A DNA stretch of 64,000 nucleotides from Rhynchopus euleeides (Eukaryota; Euglenozoa; Diplonemea; Diplonemida; Diplonemidae): positions 310,001-374,000 of the forward strand of contig OY723261.1 of assembly GCA_963210315.1 (NCBI GenBank). The letters are read 5' to 3'. Position 1 is the first letter of the stretch. Every line of letters begins with the position of its first letter. Positions 20,543 through 31,632 of this stretch are shown piece by piece. The position numbers and the translations under genes are program-made. Below the pieces are notes generated by a model that saw only the letters and a program-made list of their open reading frames with translations, did no database searches and had not been told where the DNA came from.

Positions 20543-21265
20543 CTAAGGCCATCTGCAGGTCCCGCTGGTGCACGCCAGACCCGGTTCGCAGCACGGTGCC
20601 AGATCGCCGCGGCACGTCGACCACGGCTTCTGCCACCCCGCCCTGCAGGCTGCAGGAGGTGTGGCGTCCTGCGGGTTGCCCTGCAACACAGTCACGCCCG
20701 CTGGCTGTGGCTGCGGCTGCGGCGTCACAGCAGGGGGGGGCACAGGCACCCCAGACATGCAGGCGTTGTACTCCGCCTCCAGGTCGCTGCACGTCTCCCC
20801 CGCCGCAATGCCCCCGTACACCACACAGAACGGCTCCGCCTCCAGGCTGTTGCCGTCCAGCGCCCGGTTTGCGTCCCACCCCTCCTTCGTGATGAAGTAG
20901 CGCCAGTCCTTCGTCCTGTGCGGTGCCGTCTGCACCCACGTGAAGTAGTTCAGCCCCGCCTTGATCCCGGTCTTGGCCCACCGTGTCGGCGCCTGCTCCG
21001 TGATGGCGCGGTACTGCTCAAGCATCCCACCCGCCAGCAGCTCGCCTGCGCTGCTGGACGGCCACTGCCCGTCCAGGTTCTCCACGCAGTGCGGGCAGAA
21101 ACGCGCCCTGTCGCCACAGTCGAGGTTCAACCGCTGCGGGACCCTGTTGCTGCACAGCGCTGTGCGTGATGCTGGGTGCAGCACATAGCCGTGCCCCGCA
21201 GCTTCTTGGGTGAGCACAAGCACTGCAAGCACACGCAGCGCCACGCAGGGACCGAGCCGCACCAT
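20543..21265 (-). CDS. AA10-type lytic polysaccharide monooxygenase with Cys-rich tail
   Basis: LPMOs oxidatively cleave chitin or cellulose with a copper ion held by a histidine brace. The signal peptide (residues 1-24) ends AAG, leaving His25 as the mature N-terminus in HGYVLHPASRTALC, the AA10 pattern. The second brace His is His116 in QTAPHRTKDWRYFIT, followed by KEGWDANRAL and EPFC, all typical of the GbpA/CBP21 type. After about 185 residues comes a Pro-Gln linker, then a 31-residue module with spacing C-x10-C-x6-CC-x5-C-x4-C, a knottin-like pattern. The module may bind substrate. Eukaryotic AA10 genes are uncommon, so bacterial origin by transfer is plausible. The start was chosen at 21265 for the signal peptide. 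Confidence 0.9.
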   Translation of the reverse strand: MVRLGPCVALRVLAVLVLTQEAAGHGYVLHPASRTALCSNRVPQRLNLDCGDRARFCPHCVENLDGQWPSSSAGELLAGGMLEQYRAITEQAPTRWAKTGIKAGLNYFTWVQTAPHRTKDWRYFITKEGWDANRALDGNSLEAEPFCVVYGGIAAGETCSDLEAEYNACMSGVPVPPPAVTPQPQPQPAGVTVLQGNPQDATPPAACRAGWQKPWSTCRGDLAPCCEPGLACTSGTCRWP

Positions 21266-22758
21266 CCTGTGCTTGTGGTGGATGCGATGCACCAGTTAAG
21301 AACCGTGTGGCGTCTGGTGTATGACCTGTGTGGCGTGTGATGTGGATGGTGTGTTGGTGTGGTGGCGCCGCATCATCCTCTTGTCAGCCAAATGCACACG
21401 ATGTCATCGGTGTGGTGGGAAGGGCCATGATTTACCACATCACCGCCTCCCTGGGTGCCATGCGCAGCTGTCCCTTGCCACCGACCAATCCTTGCCGCGG
21501 TACGCTTCGTTGCTGTGCCTAATAAAAGTGGCAAATAGTTAGACGTGATGCGAACACAGTTCGGCACAGCGAAGGGTTCTCACCCTACACCTCCCCCACA
21601 CCCCACCACCACCACCCATCCCACCCACCGACTGCAGAACAGTAGGACGCAAGGCATCCGATGCTTCGACCTGGGGACACCCCCCAACAACAAGACAGGC
21701 ACCGGGACCGATTTACTTCTGAGCTCTCTGTTGGGGCGAGCTGAGGCGAGGAAAGCGAGGGGTTCTCAAATCTGCCAACCCCACAAAAAAACCTGTGTAC
21801 AGGCAGCACAGGATCGCCCCACACTTCTAGCGGGTCCTCCCCGTCTGATGTGTGGGCGTTCAATGCAGCCTTCCCATCCCCCCCCCCTCCCCCACATGAA
21901 AAACCGGGCTGGCAACGTCTCAAGCTGACAGAGGAGTCACCCTGTTCTGTTGGAACGCAGATCCCACCCCGCGCACACCACCCGTCTGGCGAGGTGCATG
22001 CCGTGAGTGGGGTCACAAGATTCGGATCGAGGCACACAGAAAGCTTTCCCAGTTGGCTACGCCGAACTGTAAAAAAAAACACCGCCAGAAGGAATGGCGA
22101 GGCCCCAAATCGGGAGACCTGCCCAGGTTAGAGCAATAAGGATAGCACAGAGTGGCAGACAGGCCGTCTCGACAGGAAAGAAGGGGTTGTGTGCGCCACA
22201 TCTGCAAAAGCGAACACTATCAGCCGGTGCTGCTCGTGAAAAACGGGAGAAAAAGAAATATCGGGAATAAAGGGGAGAGGCTTTGCTTGGGCCACACACC
22301 CTTCCTCAAAATAAATACAGCAAGGGTGGCAAAGGGCAGGGGGTGTTGCTTGCCCCATGTACATCGCCCCACTCCCGCCTCTTCGGTCTATGGTTTGTTT
22401 GGTTTATTTGTCGGCGTCTGCCACACGGGGACAACCCCATGAAGCAGGCTTTGTTGCGGCTGCCTTGAAAAAAACACCCCCCTCTCCCTGTATTGGCACC
22501 CCGAACTAGCCAGCCAAAGCGGAGCTCTGAAGGGGCTCTGGGACAGAGGCGTGGAACCCAGGCAGCTCCAACACGGAAACTAACGACGGGTCTGCCGCAA
22601 CGTTCGGTGTGTTCCGGACGTCTGTCTCGGCTTCGTACGCGAGGAGGGAGTTACCGGGCTCGACGACGCCTGTATGGGGTGTGTGATGTAGGATAGATAA
22701 GCGGTATCATCCTATGTGTATGCAGAGTGTCACTTCAGGCCATCCCACTTTTCCTGAC
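21266..22758. other. 1.5-kb intergenic region, nothing recognised
   Basis: Spacer between the giant ankyrin/F-box gene and the LPMO gene. It has C-rich and A-rich runs. The last exon of the giant gene could extend slightly into it if its final GTATG donor is used with a distant acceptor. Confidence 0.4.
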
Positions 22759-25700
22759 TCATTTGCAACCCCGTTTGATGCCAGGAACCCACTTGGGGGT
22801 GATTGGTGTGCACACTGTTCCAACTGCCGAAGAGAAAGGCACCAAGGGGTTCATACCTGCCTCCCGCAGAGGGCGGTCCCACTCGGACCTGTAGTATACG
22901 GCACGCGGTTTTTTGAAACAGTCAGGTGAGACCTGCACAGGCTTGAGGACGAGAGGTTGTGTCGTGGTAGGTGTCGCCACCCACCGGATGTCGTACCGCC
23001 CTGGGCCTGAAGGTGCAACAAAGACATATAACGACGGCTCGCGCCTGGAGTGCCTCCAGGTGCGGAGCACCTCGTCAGCCTTGGCAGTGAGGTATTGCGG
23101 GTTTTCATCGGCAGCCGCAGCGCTCTCCGCCGTCAGCACGATCTGGACAAAGCGCACAGGCGCGTAGGGGCGTGGGTGGTAGACGCGTGCCACAACAGGG
23201 ATGGACACGCTGCCACCTCCTACACCGCCTGAAAGCTGGAGGCGCCTCGTGAGGACCAGCGGGGCTGTTTTAGCATCCCGCGAGTACCTGCTGAGGTTCT
23301 TCACGTGCAGCGTGTGCCACGACCCCGACGCGCTGCGCGAGTGAGACGAGATGACCCCCCACCCCCGCCCCGTCACAGCCTCGAACAGGTCCAGGCACAG
23401 CGGCCCCCCGCACAGCCGTGCCGGGGCCAGCGGGTAGTGTGCGGGGGTGGCGAGCTGCGGGGGTGCCGCGTTGTGTGGCGTGCGCTCCACGGCGAGCAGG
23501 GAGCGGGCCAGCAGGTCGTGGCTCTGCGCGCGCCACGACCCCACATAGCTCGCGATGGCGCCCAGCATGACGTCGCTGGTGTAGGGGCTGGAGCAGTCGA
23601 TGCACGGCAGGGCCATCACGTTGAAGTCAAGGTCCAGCAGGCGGCGCGGCTCCCCAACTGCGAGCATTGAGGCACGCTCGGTGCTGACCTCCCCACTCTC
23701 GTCAGGGTCGAGTTCGCTGCCTTCATCGCTGCTGTCGTCCGCCTCAGCAGTGCGGATGTCCACCCGCCGCGTGTCCCACAGCCTGGTGTCGGTGTCGGGG
23801 TTGGCAGACCCCCTCACGGACGGGTCGCACCGCTGCACCAGCAGGCGGGCTTGGTGCCGTGCGGATCCCGACAACCTGTCGTCGCCCTCGACGAACACCT
23901 CTTCCAGCAGGCGCAGCACCCGGTTCTGCTTCCCGGAGGCAGCCGCGAGGAACAGCTGCCGGATGCGCTTGCTCTGCTGCACAGCACAGCCCTCGTCCAT
24001 CGCATCCGTCGAATCGCAGTCGTAGTACCCCGACAGCAGGGAGGTCACGAGGAACTTCTCCCTCCCCAGGAAGCACGCCAGGATGTTCGCCTCATGCACC
24101 GCACCGATGCAGTGCGAGTCCTCCAGGCTGTCCACACCATCGTCGCTGTCGCATGTCAACCGGATGCAGGACCTGAAGGCACCTGAAAGGGACCGCGCGA
24201 CAGTGGGACACAGGTTGCGCACATGAACACATCCGGAGGTCACATCCGGCGAACCGAAGGCCCCAGACGCAGACACGATACGCTCATACTCACATAGGAA
24301 CCCACGCTCGTGCAGCCCGTCGACAACACCGCCGAGGTTGCGCATGGTGCCCACTAGCTCTTTGATGTAGGCCAGCACCAGCAGGCCCTCCTCCGACCCG
24401 CGGTGCACAGCGCAGAACAGCGTGACGGGCAGCACGGGGAGCTCCGCGCTGAGATCCATCGAGGCACGCAGGTCGTAGCATGTGTCGACCCACCTGGCGT
24501 GGTCCGCCTCCCTCCCGCGCAGATCCGCCGCCAGAGACCCCGCCACCGCCGACAGCACCGACACCCCCGACCACAGGGCAGCCGTCAGCACCGCACTCCT
24601 CCCCAGCGTGAACTGCCGCCGCACCATATGCTGCAGCACCGCGGGGTTCACCTCGCCCGCCCCACCGCAGGCACGATGCGCCTCTTCCGGGGAACACCCC
24701 GCCAGCACGTCACGCAGGAACCCCTCCCCGCTGTCCCCTTGGAAGATGCAGTCGTTCAGCCCGGCGACGTCCTCCCCAGCGCCGAAGGAGAAATCCGCCG
24801 CGGTGAGACGGGCAGCGCCACCCCCTCCCCCCTCGCTGGCATCCCGCAGCGCCGCTGCCGCCTCGCGCAGCCTCCCCCCGATGTCCAGCAGGAAGAATAC
24901 CGCCATCTCGTTGTTGCAGCGCAGCGCGTGGGAGAGGATCGACCCATCGTGGACATCCTGATACCTCCCGGGGTTGGCGAGATAGTCCGGCGCGCAGAGC
25001 TGCCAGACAGCCCGGAGCAGCGGCTCGCTGTCCTTCACATGCCGCACAGCCTCCCCAAGAACCGACACGGCGAGGTCCGGAAGCCTCCGCGGGCCCCCCC
25101 TGTGCAGCCACCCGGCGAATGATGTAAAATCGCCATCGCCGCCATCCCCGGTGCAGCTGCTGCTGCTGCTGCTGCAGCTGCTGCTACTGCTCCCACAGCT
25201 GCTCCCCCCGGCGCTGCGGGGAGACCCTTTCGGAGGGGCGCCTCTCGCCTCGTCCAGCCAGAAGGACCCCAGCAGGGTTCGTGGGTCCAGCATGTCACCC
25301 TGCTCCCGACGCTGCTCCAAGCTCCGCGCAACGTCCTCAGGGGAGACCCCGCCTGACAGCGCACCGCTCCTCCTGTCGTGCCTATGCCTCGCCCCAGCCA
25401 GCTCCTCGTCGAGGGTGCGGAGGAGCCGCGCCTCCAGCTCCGCCTTCCGATCCGACAGCGCAGCCTCCCCCCCCGCAACACCACCGCACATCACGCCCCA
25501 CAGGGTGAAGAGCCGCACCAACGGATGCGAGTGGTAGTACAGACCCTCCCTGGAGGACAGATCCCCCTTCGCCCTCACGGGTTCCAGATCCGGCACAAGC
25601 TTTGTGTGGTGCAGCCCCACCGCAGGGCCACCGCCACACCCCCGCAGCTGAGGGAGCAGCCCCGCCGCCTGGGACCCACGCCTTCCCCCTGCAGGGGGAG

Positions 25701-28689
25701 ATGTGGCCTGGGGGGGTGGTTTTGAATCCGGGTGGAGGCCTGCCCCCAGATCCCTCTCGGCCTCGTAGAGGCTAAGGAGCATCTCGATCTCGCTTGCGGC
25801 GGCGTGGGGGTCCCCTGGGGGGAGTGCGGAGCCTGGGAGGACAAACAGGGCCCTTCTCCCAGAAGCCCCTCCCCCAAGGCTGAGGGGGGAGGAGGCTCGG
25901 GTGAAGCCGTGGAGTGGGATGGTTGACGCACCTGCTGAGGCAGACCCTGCCTCCGCAACTGCGGAGGGGAGGAACCCTGCGATGCAGCCGCAGTTCTTTG
26001 AGTAGACCCCCTTCTGATATGCGTGCCGGAAGATGTGCTGGGGGTTCCCGATGGATCTCGCATCCGGAAGAGGTTGAATCCCTTTGCTCATCGCTTTGCG
26101 GTAGGACGCGGAGAGGCTCTGGGACCTCCTGTGGAGGTAAGGCATCGCATCCGCCCAGAGATCCGAGAAGGAAACCAGGTCGTGGAACCCCCGGCAGGCC
26201 CCCTGGAATACACCCAGCGACTCCGGGAGGAGAAACGAGGCGACAAGGCACCAAACCTCCCCCGGGAGGTCGCGCCTCCCCTCCGTAATGCTGGGGAGGT
26301 CGCCGAACAGCCTCTGCGGGGGCACATCCCACGGCTCATCCGAGCGGAACACTGCAAATCTGCTGCAGAGAAGGGGATTCTCCGCGGCCTGGGAGAGGCA
26401 CTGTATCCTGCTGAGAATCGCGTTGAACGCCTCCTGCCTCCGGAGGCAAAATGCGTAGCACACAGGGGTGACTGTCACCAGATGCCGGTTGCTCTGTTTG
26501 GATATGACACAGGCCTCCTGCAGGACACGCAAGGAGCTGCGTTGCAAAACCCTATGGAGGGTGTCCATATCCCCCGTCTCAATCGCCAGCGCGATGCAAT
26601 TCCGATGCTGTTCCGGATAAGGGTATTTCGGCCCTCGGATGAGGATGTGATCCCCAACGCAGGACCCACACTCCCCGTCGACTGTCCGGGAGAGGAGGAA
26701 GCTGAACAGAACCCCGCATGCCGCAGAGCGGAATTGAAACCCCCCAGGGTTTGCCTTGCGGCCCGCCCTCGAGATGAGGGATGTCTGGAGCATGTGGCTG
26801 ATGTGCGACCTCACCACCCGCGCCACCCGGGGGTCTGCTGAGCCACCGAGGAGATACTCGATGGCACTCACGCAGTTCTCCCGGACCAAATCGCAGAGAG
26901 CTTGCTTCCACTTCAGCTTCTTGTCGATGTTATGGAGGACATCCTCCTTCGAGAGAATCCACCTCAGGATCCCTGCGGAGACCCGGCCTGTCCTGAAGAA
27001 GGGTGTCAGGTCCAGCAGGCCCCCCCACTCGACATGGCTCTCCACAGCACGCAGCACCTCCGGGTCCTTCACCTGAGACAGCAGCTCCGCGTCGAGAGGG
27101 AGCCGCATCGACTCCTCATAGAGGAGCAGCGCCACCCCAGCAGGCACCACCAGCCCTGCGGAGATCGGGGAGTCCCTGAGGTATTCCTCAAAGGTCTGGA
27201 ACCCCGGGAGGATCTCAGGGGCCTCGATATTGCCCCGCAGCGCCTCCTCGTTGATGGCATCTTCCTGCCTCTGCTGCATCAGGTCGAACTCGCGGTGGGT
27301 CTCCTCGATTGCCTCGCTGAGGGGTTTCCGGAGGAGGTCCACAATGGGTCTCCCCAGGCCCTCCGGGGAGAAGAAGAACTCCACACACCTGAGGTAGCCA
27401 CAGCGGAGGGATCCCCGCACAACGCGCTGCAGCTCGGATCGGAGGAGGAGGTGGATGGCACGGTTCTCCACCAGAAAGGAGAGGACCTCGATAATAAACC
27501 CCTGCGAGCCCCTCTGCAGGGCAACGTCAAAGGGGCTGCGGTGTGACATGTTGAGGGAGTGCAGCAGGAGAACCGCTGTCGCCGCAACGCGGCGCTCCGG
27601 GGTTCTCCGGGGCTGTCCGGATCCATCGTCCTCCTCCTCCTCCTTCTTCTTCTTCCCCTCCTCCGCCGCAACCGCCGCCCCGGCGCAGGGAATCCCCTCG
27701 GCCTCCCAGAGCTTCCGCAGCATCTCGACCACCACCCCCGGCGTGTCAGCTCTCGCCGCAAAATGTACCGGGGTGTCCCCATTCCACGCAGTCTGCGACA
27801 GCGGATCCTCCGGACACCCGGTGCACCTCAGCCTCGCCTGCGACACCTCCCCCCCCGACGGCCCCCCCAGGGTGGGGCAGAGCAGGGGATTCTCCGGCGG
27901 GGTCGGTTCCCCCCCCGCCACGGGGGCTGCCGGCTGAGGCGGCTGAGGCGCCCTGGGGGGTCGGGACACCGGGACGGCGAGGAGGACGAGGGGGGTTGGG
28001 TGGCCCGCCCGCTGCTTCGCCTTGCGGAGCAGGGAGAGGATGCGGCGGGCGGAGTACCCTGTGCTGGCGGCGGCTGCCCCCGCAGGGGGCAGGGTGGCGG
28101 AGCCCCAGCCGGCGCCCTTCGGGCGCCTGAAGGCGACGCCTGCGGCGCGGCAGACGCGGCCCTCCTGCACAGAGGTCAGAGTGGGGATGTCCGCGCCGTC
28201 CGCCTCCTTGCGGAGGCCTCGCATGTCGCAGTGGTGCATATCAGAGGGGTCGTGCCACTCCATGCTGTAGGTCGACTGGGGGAAGCACGCAGGGTGGTCG
28301 AAGTGCTCCAGGCGCCTGTCCTGCACCCCGTTGCGGAGGGCGTGCCGGCGGAAGGTGTCCATCTCGCGCTGGCGGGGGACGACTCCACGGCAGCCTTGGA
28401 ACCACCAGTGCCCGCTGCGGAATAGGGCTAACGCGTTGGGGTCGGTGTAAGGCAGGGTCTCGATGGTGACAGGGCTGTGCACCGATGTGATGAGCCGCCG
28501 GAGCGCGCCGAGGGGTGTCATGTTGTCCGCCTCCAGGTCCTCCGAGGTGAAGGAGGCGCGGATTTCGGGGTGCCCCTCCAGGACCACCACCACCTCGGGC
28601 CATTCGAGGGTGGAGCGGCCCCGGCGGACCGACTCGTAGAAGAGGTTGCCGCGGCTGCAGTCCCACCCGGTCTCGATCTCGGGGAGCAT
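22759..28689 (-). CDS. Giant ankyrin-repeat / F-box-like protein (about 1976 residues)
   Basis: One uninterrupted frame of 1976 codons. Near residues 300-330 an ankyrin repeat is visible (WNGDTPVHFAARADTPGVVV, then EMLRKLWEAEG). Related helices recur at SPFDVALQRGSQGFIIEVL and CIALAIETGDMDTLHRVL. Near residues 800-850 lies an F-box-like segment (LPGEVWCLVASFLLPESLGV, then ACRGFHDLV). The C-terminal third resembles neither and is rich in helices. F-box plus ankyrin architecture suggests a substrate adaptor for an SCF-type ubiquitin ligase, but this is inference. A GTATG donor at 22856 near the 3' end implies a small intron. The nearest acceptor (GGCAG) would remove 33 bp in frame, so the last about 33 residues are uncertain. 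Ser-rich and Pro-rich low-complexity linkers are present. Confidence 0.65.
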   Translation of the reverse strand: MLPEIETGWDCSRGNLFYESVRRGRSTLEWPEVVVVLEGHPEIRASFTSEDLEADNMTPLGALRRLITSVHSPVTIETLPYTDPNALALFRSGHWWFQGCRGVVPRQREMDTFRRHALRNGVQDRRLEHFDHPACFPQSTYSMEWHDPSDMHHCDMRGLRKEADGADIPTLTSVQEGRVCRAAGVAFRRPKGAGWGSATLPPAGAAAASTGYSARRILSLLRKAKQRAGHPTPLVLLAVPVSRPPRAPQPPQPAAPVAGGEPTPPENPLLCPTLGGPSGGEVSQARLRCTGCPEDPLSQTAWNGDTPVHFAARADTPGVVVEMLRKLWEAEGIPCAGAAVAAEEGKKKKEEEEDDGSGQPRRTPERRVAATAVLLLHSLNMSHRSPFDVALQRGSQGFIIEVLSFLVENRAIHLLLRSELQRVVRGSLRCGYLRCVEFFFSPEGLGRPIVDLLRKPLSEAIEETHREFDLMQQRQEDAINEEALRGNIEAPEILPGFQTFEEYLRDSPISAGLVVPAGVALLLYEESMRLPLDAELLSQVKDPEVLRAVESHVEWGGLLDLTPFFRTGRVSAGILRWILSKEDVLHNIDKKLKWKQALCDLVRENCVSAIEYLLGGSADPRVARVVRSHISHMLQTSLISRAGRKANPGGFQFRSAACGVLFSFLLSRTVDGECGSCVGDHILIRGPKYPYPEQHRNCIALAIETGDMDTLHRVLQRSSLRVLQEACVISKQSNRHLVTVTPVCYAFCLRRQEAFNAILSRIQCLSQAAENPLLCSRFAVFRSDEPWDVPPQRLFGDLPSITEGRRDLPGEVWCLVASFLLPESLGVFQGACRGFHDLVSFSDLWADAMPYLHRRSQSLSASYRKAMSKGIQPLPDARSIGNPQHIFRHAYQKGVYSKNCGCIAGFLPSAVAEAGSASAGASTIPLHGFTRASSPLSLGGGASGRRALFVLPGSALPPGDPHAAASEIEMLLSLYEAERDLGAGLHPDSKPPPQATSPPAGGRRGSQAAGLLPQLRGCGGGPAVGLHHTKLVPDLEPVRAKGDLSSREGLYYHSHPLVRLFTLWGVMCGGVAGGEAALSDRKAELEARLLRTLDEELAGARHRHDRRSGALSGGVSPEDVARSLEQRREQGDMLDPRTLLGSFWLDEARGAPPKGSPRSAGGSSCGSSSSSCSSSSSSCTGDGGDGDFTSFAGWLHRGGPRRLPDLAVSVLGEAVRHVKDSEPLLRAVWQLCAPDYLANPGRYQDVHDGSILSHALRCNNEMAVFFLLDIGGRLREAAAALRDASEGGGGGAARLTAADFSFGAGEDVAGLNDCIFQGDSGEGFLRDVLAGCSPEEAHRACGGAGEVNPAVLQHMVRRQFTLGRSAVLTAALWSGVSVLSAVAGSLAADLRGREADHARWVDTCYDLRASMDLSAELPVLPVTLFCAVHRGSEEGLLVLAYIKELVGTMRNLGGVVDGLHERGFLCEYERIVSASGAFGSPDVTSGCVHVRNLCPTVARSLSGAFRSCIRLTCDSDDGVDSLEDSHCIGAVHEANILACFLGREKFLVTSLLSGYYDCDSTDAMDEGCAVQQSKRIRQLFLAAASGKQNRVLRLLEEVFVEGDDRLSGSARHQARLLVQRCDPSVRGSANPDTDTRLWDTRRVDIRTAEADDSSDEGSELDPDESGEVSTERASMLAVGEPRRLLDLDFNVMALPCIDCSSPYTSDVMLGAIASYVGSWRAQSHDLLARSLLAVERTPHNAAPPQLATPAHYPLAPARLCGGPLCLDLFEAVTGRGWGVISSHSRSASGSWHTLHVKNLSRYSRDAKTAPLVLTRRLQLSGGVGGGSVSIPVVARVYHPRPYAPVRFVQIVLTAESAAAADENPQYLTAKADEVLRTWRHSRREPSLYVFVAPSGPGRYDIRWVATPTTTQPLVLKPVQVSPDCFKKPRAVYYRSEWDRPLREAGMNPLVPFSSAVGTVCTPITPKWVPGIKRGCK

Positions 28690-29366
28690 CGTGACTCGAG
28701 GGGTGGGTCCACCCCTCCCCTCGTGGACCCAGGGAGGCCCGCCTGGTGGGTATGGGTGGGGTGTGCAGTTGGGAGGAGGAGGAGGAGGGGGCGAGAGGGG
28801 AGCGAGAGAGAGTGGGTGGGCAACGTGTGGGGGTGGTGTGAGTTTTCTGTTGCTGGTCGGGGCTTTATTTGAACTGCCAGACTGTGTGTCGGTTTGTCAT
28901 ATCGGCATATCTGTTGGGGGCGTTCTGACCCGTGATCATCGTCCTTCTGAACGAGATCCCCTTCAGGGCATGTACCCCAGCCTCCTACCTACCCACTGAC
29001 CGACCAACTCCTTTCACAACCCACAGGACTACCACGACACCCAGACGCGACAATCAATCGCTTGGATCACCACGACTATCGTCAGCCCCGCCCAGAAGAG
29101 GGCAGGGTAGCGAAGTCGGAGAGAAAAGGGATCACGCACGGCTGGCCTCGGTTCACTCGACATGTGGGTATCCGATCCGGAAGAGAGGGCAGGGGAGAGG
29201 GGGGGGGGGGCCTGGCAAACGAAGAAAAAATAACACCAAAAAAAACCGACAAATGCGGGAAGGCCTTCAGATGACTTCTGAATCCCTAGCACCGCAAACG
29301 TATCCGAGGCCCTTTTGCGATCCGCAAGGCTGTTCAGAAAAAGCGGCAGAAAGAAATCAACAAAAA

Positions 29367-29477
29367 GGGGGTCTTCGCTGGCCGTTACGCTTCGTTATTC
29401 TTCGTCAGTTTTTCACCTAGTTTCCTTAGGAAATGCACCAAAAATGCACTGACCATCACCCCGTAGCGAAGACCCCC
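29367..29477. mobile_element. 111-bp MITE (copy 1), ends GGGGGTCTTCGCT
   Basis: Starts GGGGGTCTTCGCT and ends AGCGAAGACCCCC, flanked by AAA on both sides. The interior (AAATGCACCAAAAATGCACTG, then CATCACCCCGTAGCG) matches copy 2 at 54830-54936 in opposite orientation. Confidence 0.7.
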
Positions 29478-30241
29478 AAAGACTTGGGATATTTTAATGC
29501 CTTGATGCCTCTGTGAGGGAGAGAGGGAGGGCAACGGGAAAGGGGCACGACGTGGGGGTCCCACGATGCGGTGCCCGGCGGCATTCCGAAAACGGTCAGG
29601 GCGACAGTTGACAACAACTGTGCGGCCCGACAGAGCTAAACCGACGCGCCGGGGACCGCTCCGGTTTTTCCACGCCGCGCCGTAGCGAATATTAGTCAGG
29701 GAGGGGGTTGGGGGGGAGGGCAGGGGGCAAAAAGCGCCCACCACCCACCACACCCGCACCCCCACCCCGCGTCAACATTAAGGTCATGAGGGTGTGAGGG
29801 GCTTCGATGTGCCACAGCCAATGCCTGCATCGGCCACAAAACGGGGCGAACAGGGATGTGGGGCACATCTAACACCAGAAGTTGTAGTTTCCGTTGATTT
29901 TCTCTTCAGGGGGGGTGGGCTCTTCCGGAAACCCCTGCCGCAGCAGGGGCGCGAGAGGAGGAGGCGGTCCTCCCTCAGAGGAGGGAGGGGGGGGGGGGAT
30001 TGTACACTCTCGTGTGGTAGATGCAATTGCAGCATCAACCCACAGGAGATGTGCACATGGCACGAAGTGGACTGCGAGTGGGCCTCCAAGGGCCCACGCC
30101 ACTCAAAGAAAACATGGTCATACCACACCTGGCACACGCGGCCTCCTCCAGAGGGGCTTTCGGTCAAGTTTTCTTGTTTTGAAGATTCCATATTTTCACT
30201 GTTTTCCGGGATGATATGATATAGTCGATGCTAGTATAGTC

Positions 30242-30308
30242 GTGGGACAGCCACAGCCCCGCTGCAGCTTTCCAGGCTCTCTTTTCAGCTGGGGCTGTGC
30301 TGTCCCAC
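30242..30308. repeat. 67-bp near-perfect hairpin
   Basis: GTGGGACAGCCACAGCCCC is followed by a loop of about 20 bases and the complementary GGGGCTGTGCTGTCCCAC. TC dinucleotides flank both sides. It could be a MITE or a structured RNA. Confidence 0.5.
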
Positions 30309-31632
30309 TCACTTTTTTATTGCTTGGTATGGATGATCAACCCGCCGCTTGCAACAAACTTCGCTATTTTTTTTTGCAGCAGCCACACCCCCCTGCAAAC
30401 CACGCAACCCCTCCGAGACGCCCCAATTGCGATTGGCAATAGGCGAACGGGGGATGTGCGGGTGCGTTCCCAGGGGAGGGCCGCCTAGACAAAGTATGCA
30501 TCGCGGCGGTGCTGTCGCACCACAACAGGAGCCGGGGTTGGAGGAAAACACAGGATGATCGGGTGGAACAACACACGCTGCATAATAGACGACCCCACCG
30601 CATTGAATGGAACGAACAATCTCTCGCCATGCTGCTGGGCGTGCCTTTTCTCTTCTTTTCGCGCCCCTGAGGGGGGCGCGTAGCCCCTCCCCGGGAAGAA
30701 TACAAGTTAAACAAACGCCTGCGCGCGGCATGTCTAACACTCTCGTTTGATAACCCCCATGCGACCGACTGGTGCGGCTGCCGGGACAGTGTTTTCTTTT
30801 GTACGGCAACTGGAAGAAACCAGGCCAGCACCCCCACACCGAAGAGGGGGAAAGGGCGTGCAGGGCAGCCGCACCGACAGGGCCTGCTTGAGGAGGCAAC
30901 TCCGCACAGTGCCAGAAGAGGGCACCGGCGCGGGGTACCTCCACCGCAGGCCGCAGTGGCACGGCGGGCTGCCCAGGAAGCGGCGGGGCTGAGGCGAGGT
31001 GAGAGGGCAGGCTGCACGCATTGCATGTGTGCAGGCCAACCCCGGGAGGGGATACTGTTCCGGGCAACCAGATGGCACGGCCTTGGGATACAACGCCTCA
31101 CATGCACCGCGGGGGTGCACGAAGGACACTCGCCAATGCCGACCGGCGTCTGTCGTTTCCTGGTGCGGAAGAGTGGGGGGTGTGGGGCGGTGGTGTGGAG
31201 GTAGGGGGCCTTGTGGTTGTCGGGCTGAAGTGTGGTCGGCTGGCGGGACGCGAGGTTGGGTGCCGTGCGACTTCTCCTGTGCCTGGATGTTGGCCAACCG
31301 GAGCGGATGCACGCCCCATACACACCACACCGTAGAGGGAAAACTAAAGGGATGCTCTCTGAGCAAGGAATGCGATAGGTTATAGGTGTTTGGTTCAAAG
31401 AAGATTCAAAGAAGAATAGTGAGGGCGGGGGGCATAACAAGGCACCGGCACCAATGACAGGCCGGCGGTAGTGCGGTATTGTTGGTGCACGTTAGGGATG
31501 TGAATAAGTCAATGGGAGTAGGATGCAGAAAGGATAATCACTGGGGCCGTCGCGGGCCAACCCAAGGAAATGAAACGGGTAAATTTATCGCAAAAGAGGC
31601 CCACAGACCCCGAGCCCGTCGGGCTATGGGGA

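Larger units (their letters stand above)
28690..31632. other. 2.9-kb intergenic region with a MITE and a hairpin
   Basis: No gene was supported on either strand. The region contains the 111-bp inverted-repeat element at 29367-29477 and the hairpin at 30242-30308. There are G-runs near 29200 and 29985-29998. The long open frames near 30.3-31.4 kb lack codon bias and recognisable domains. Confidence 0.45.

Noticed and set aside
30309..31440. Overlapping minus-strand frames in the gene desert
   Set aside because: No codon bias, no domain and no acceptor-like site at the start.
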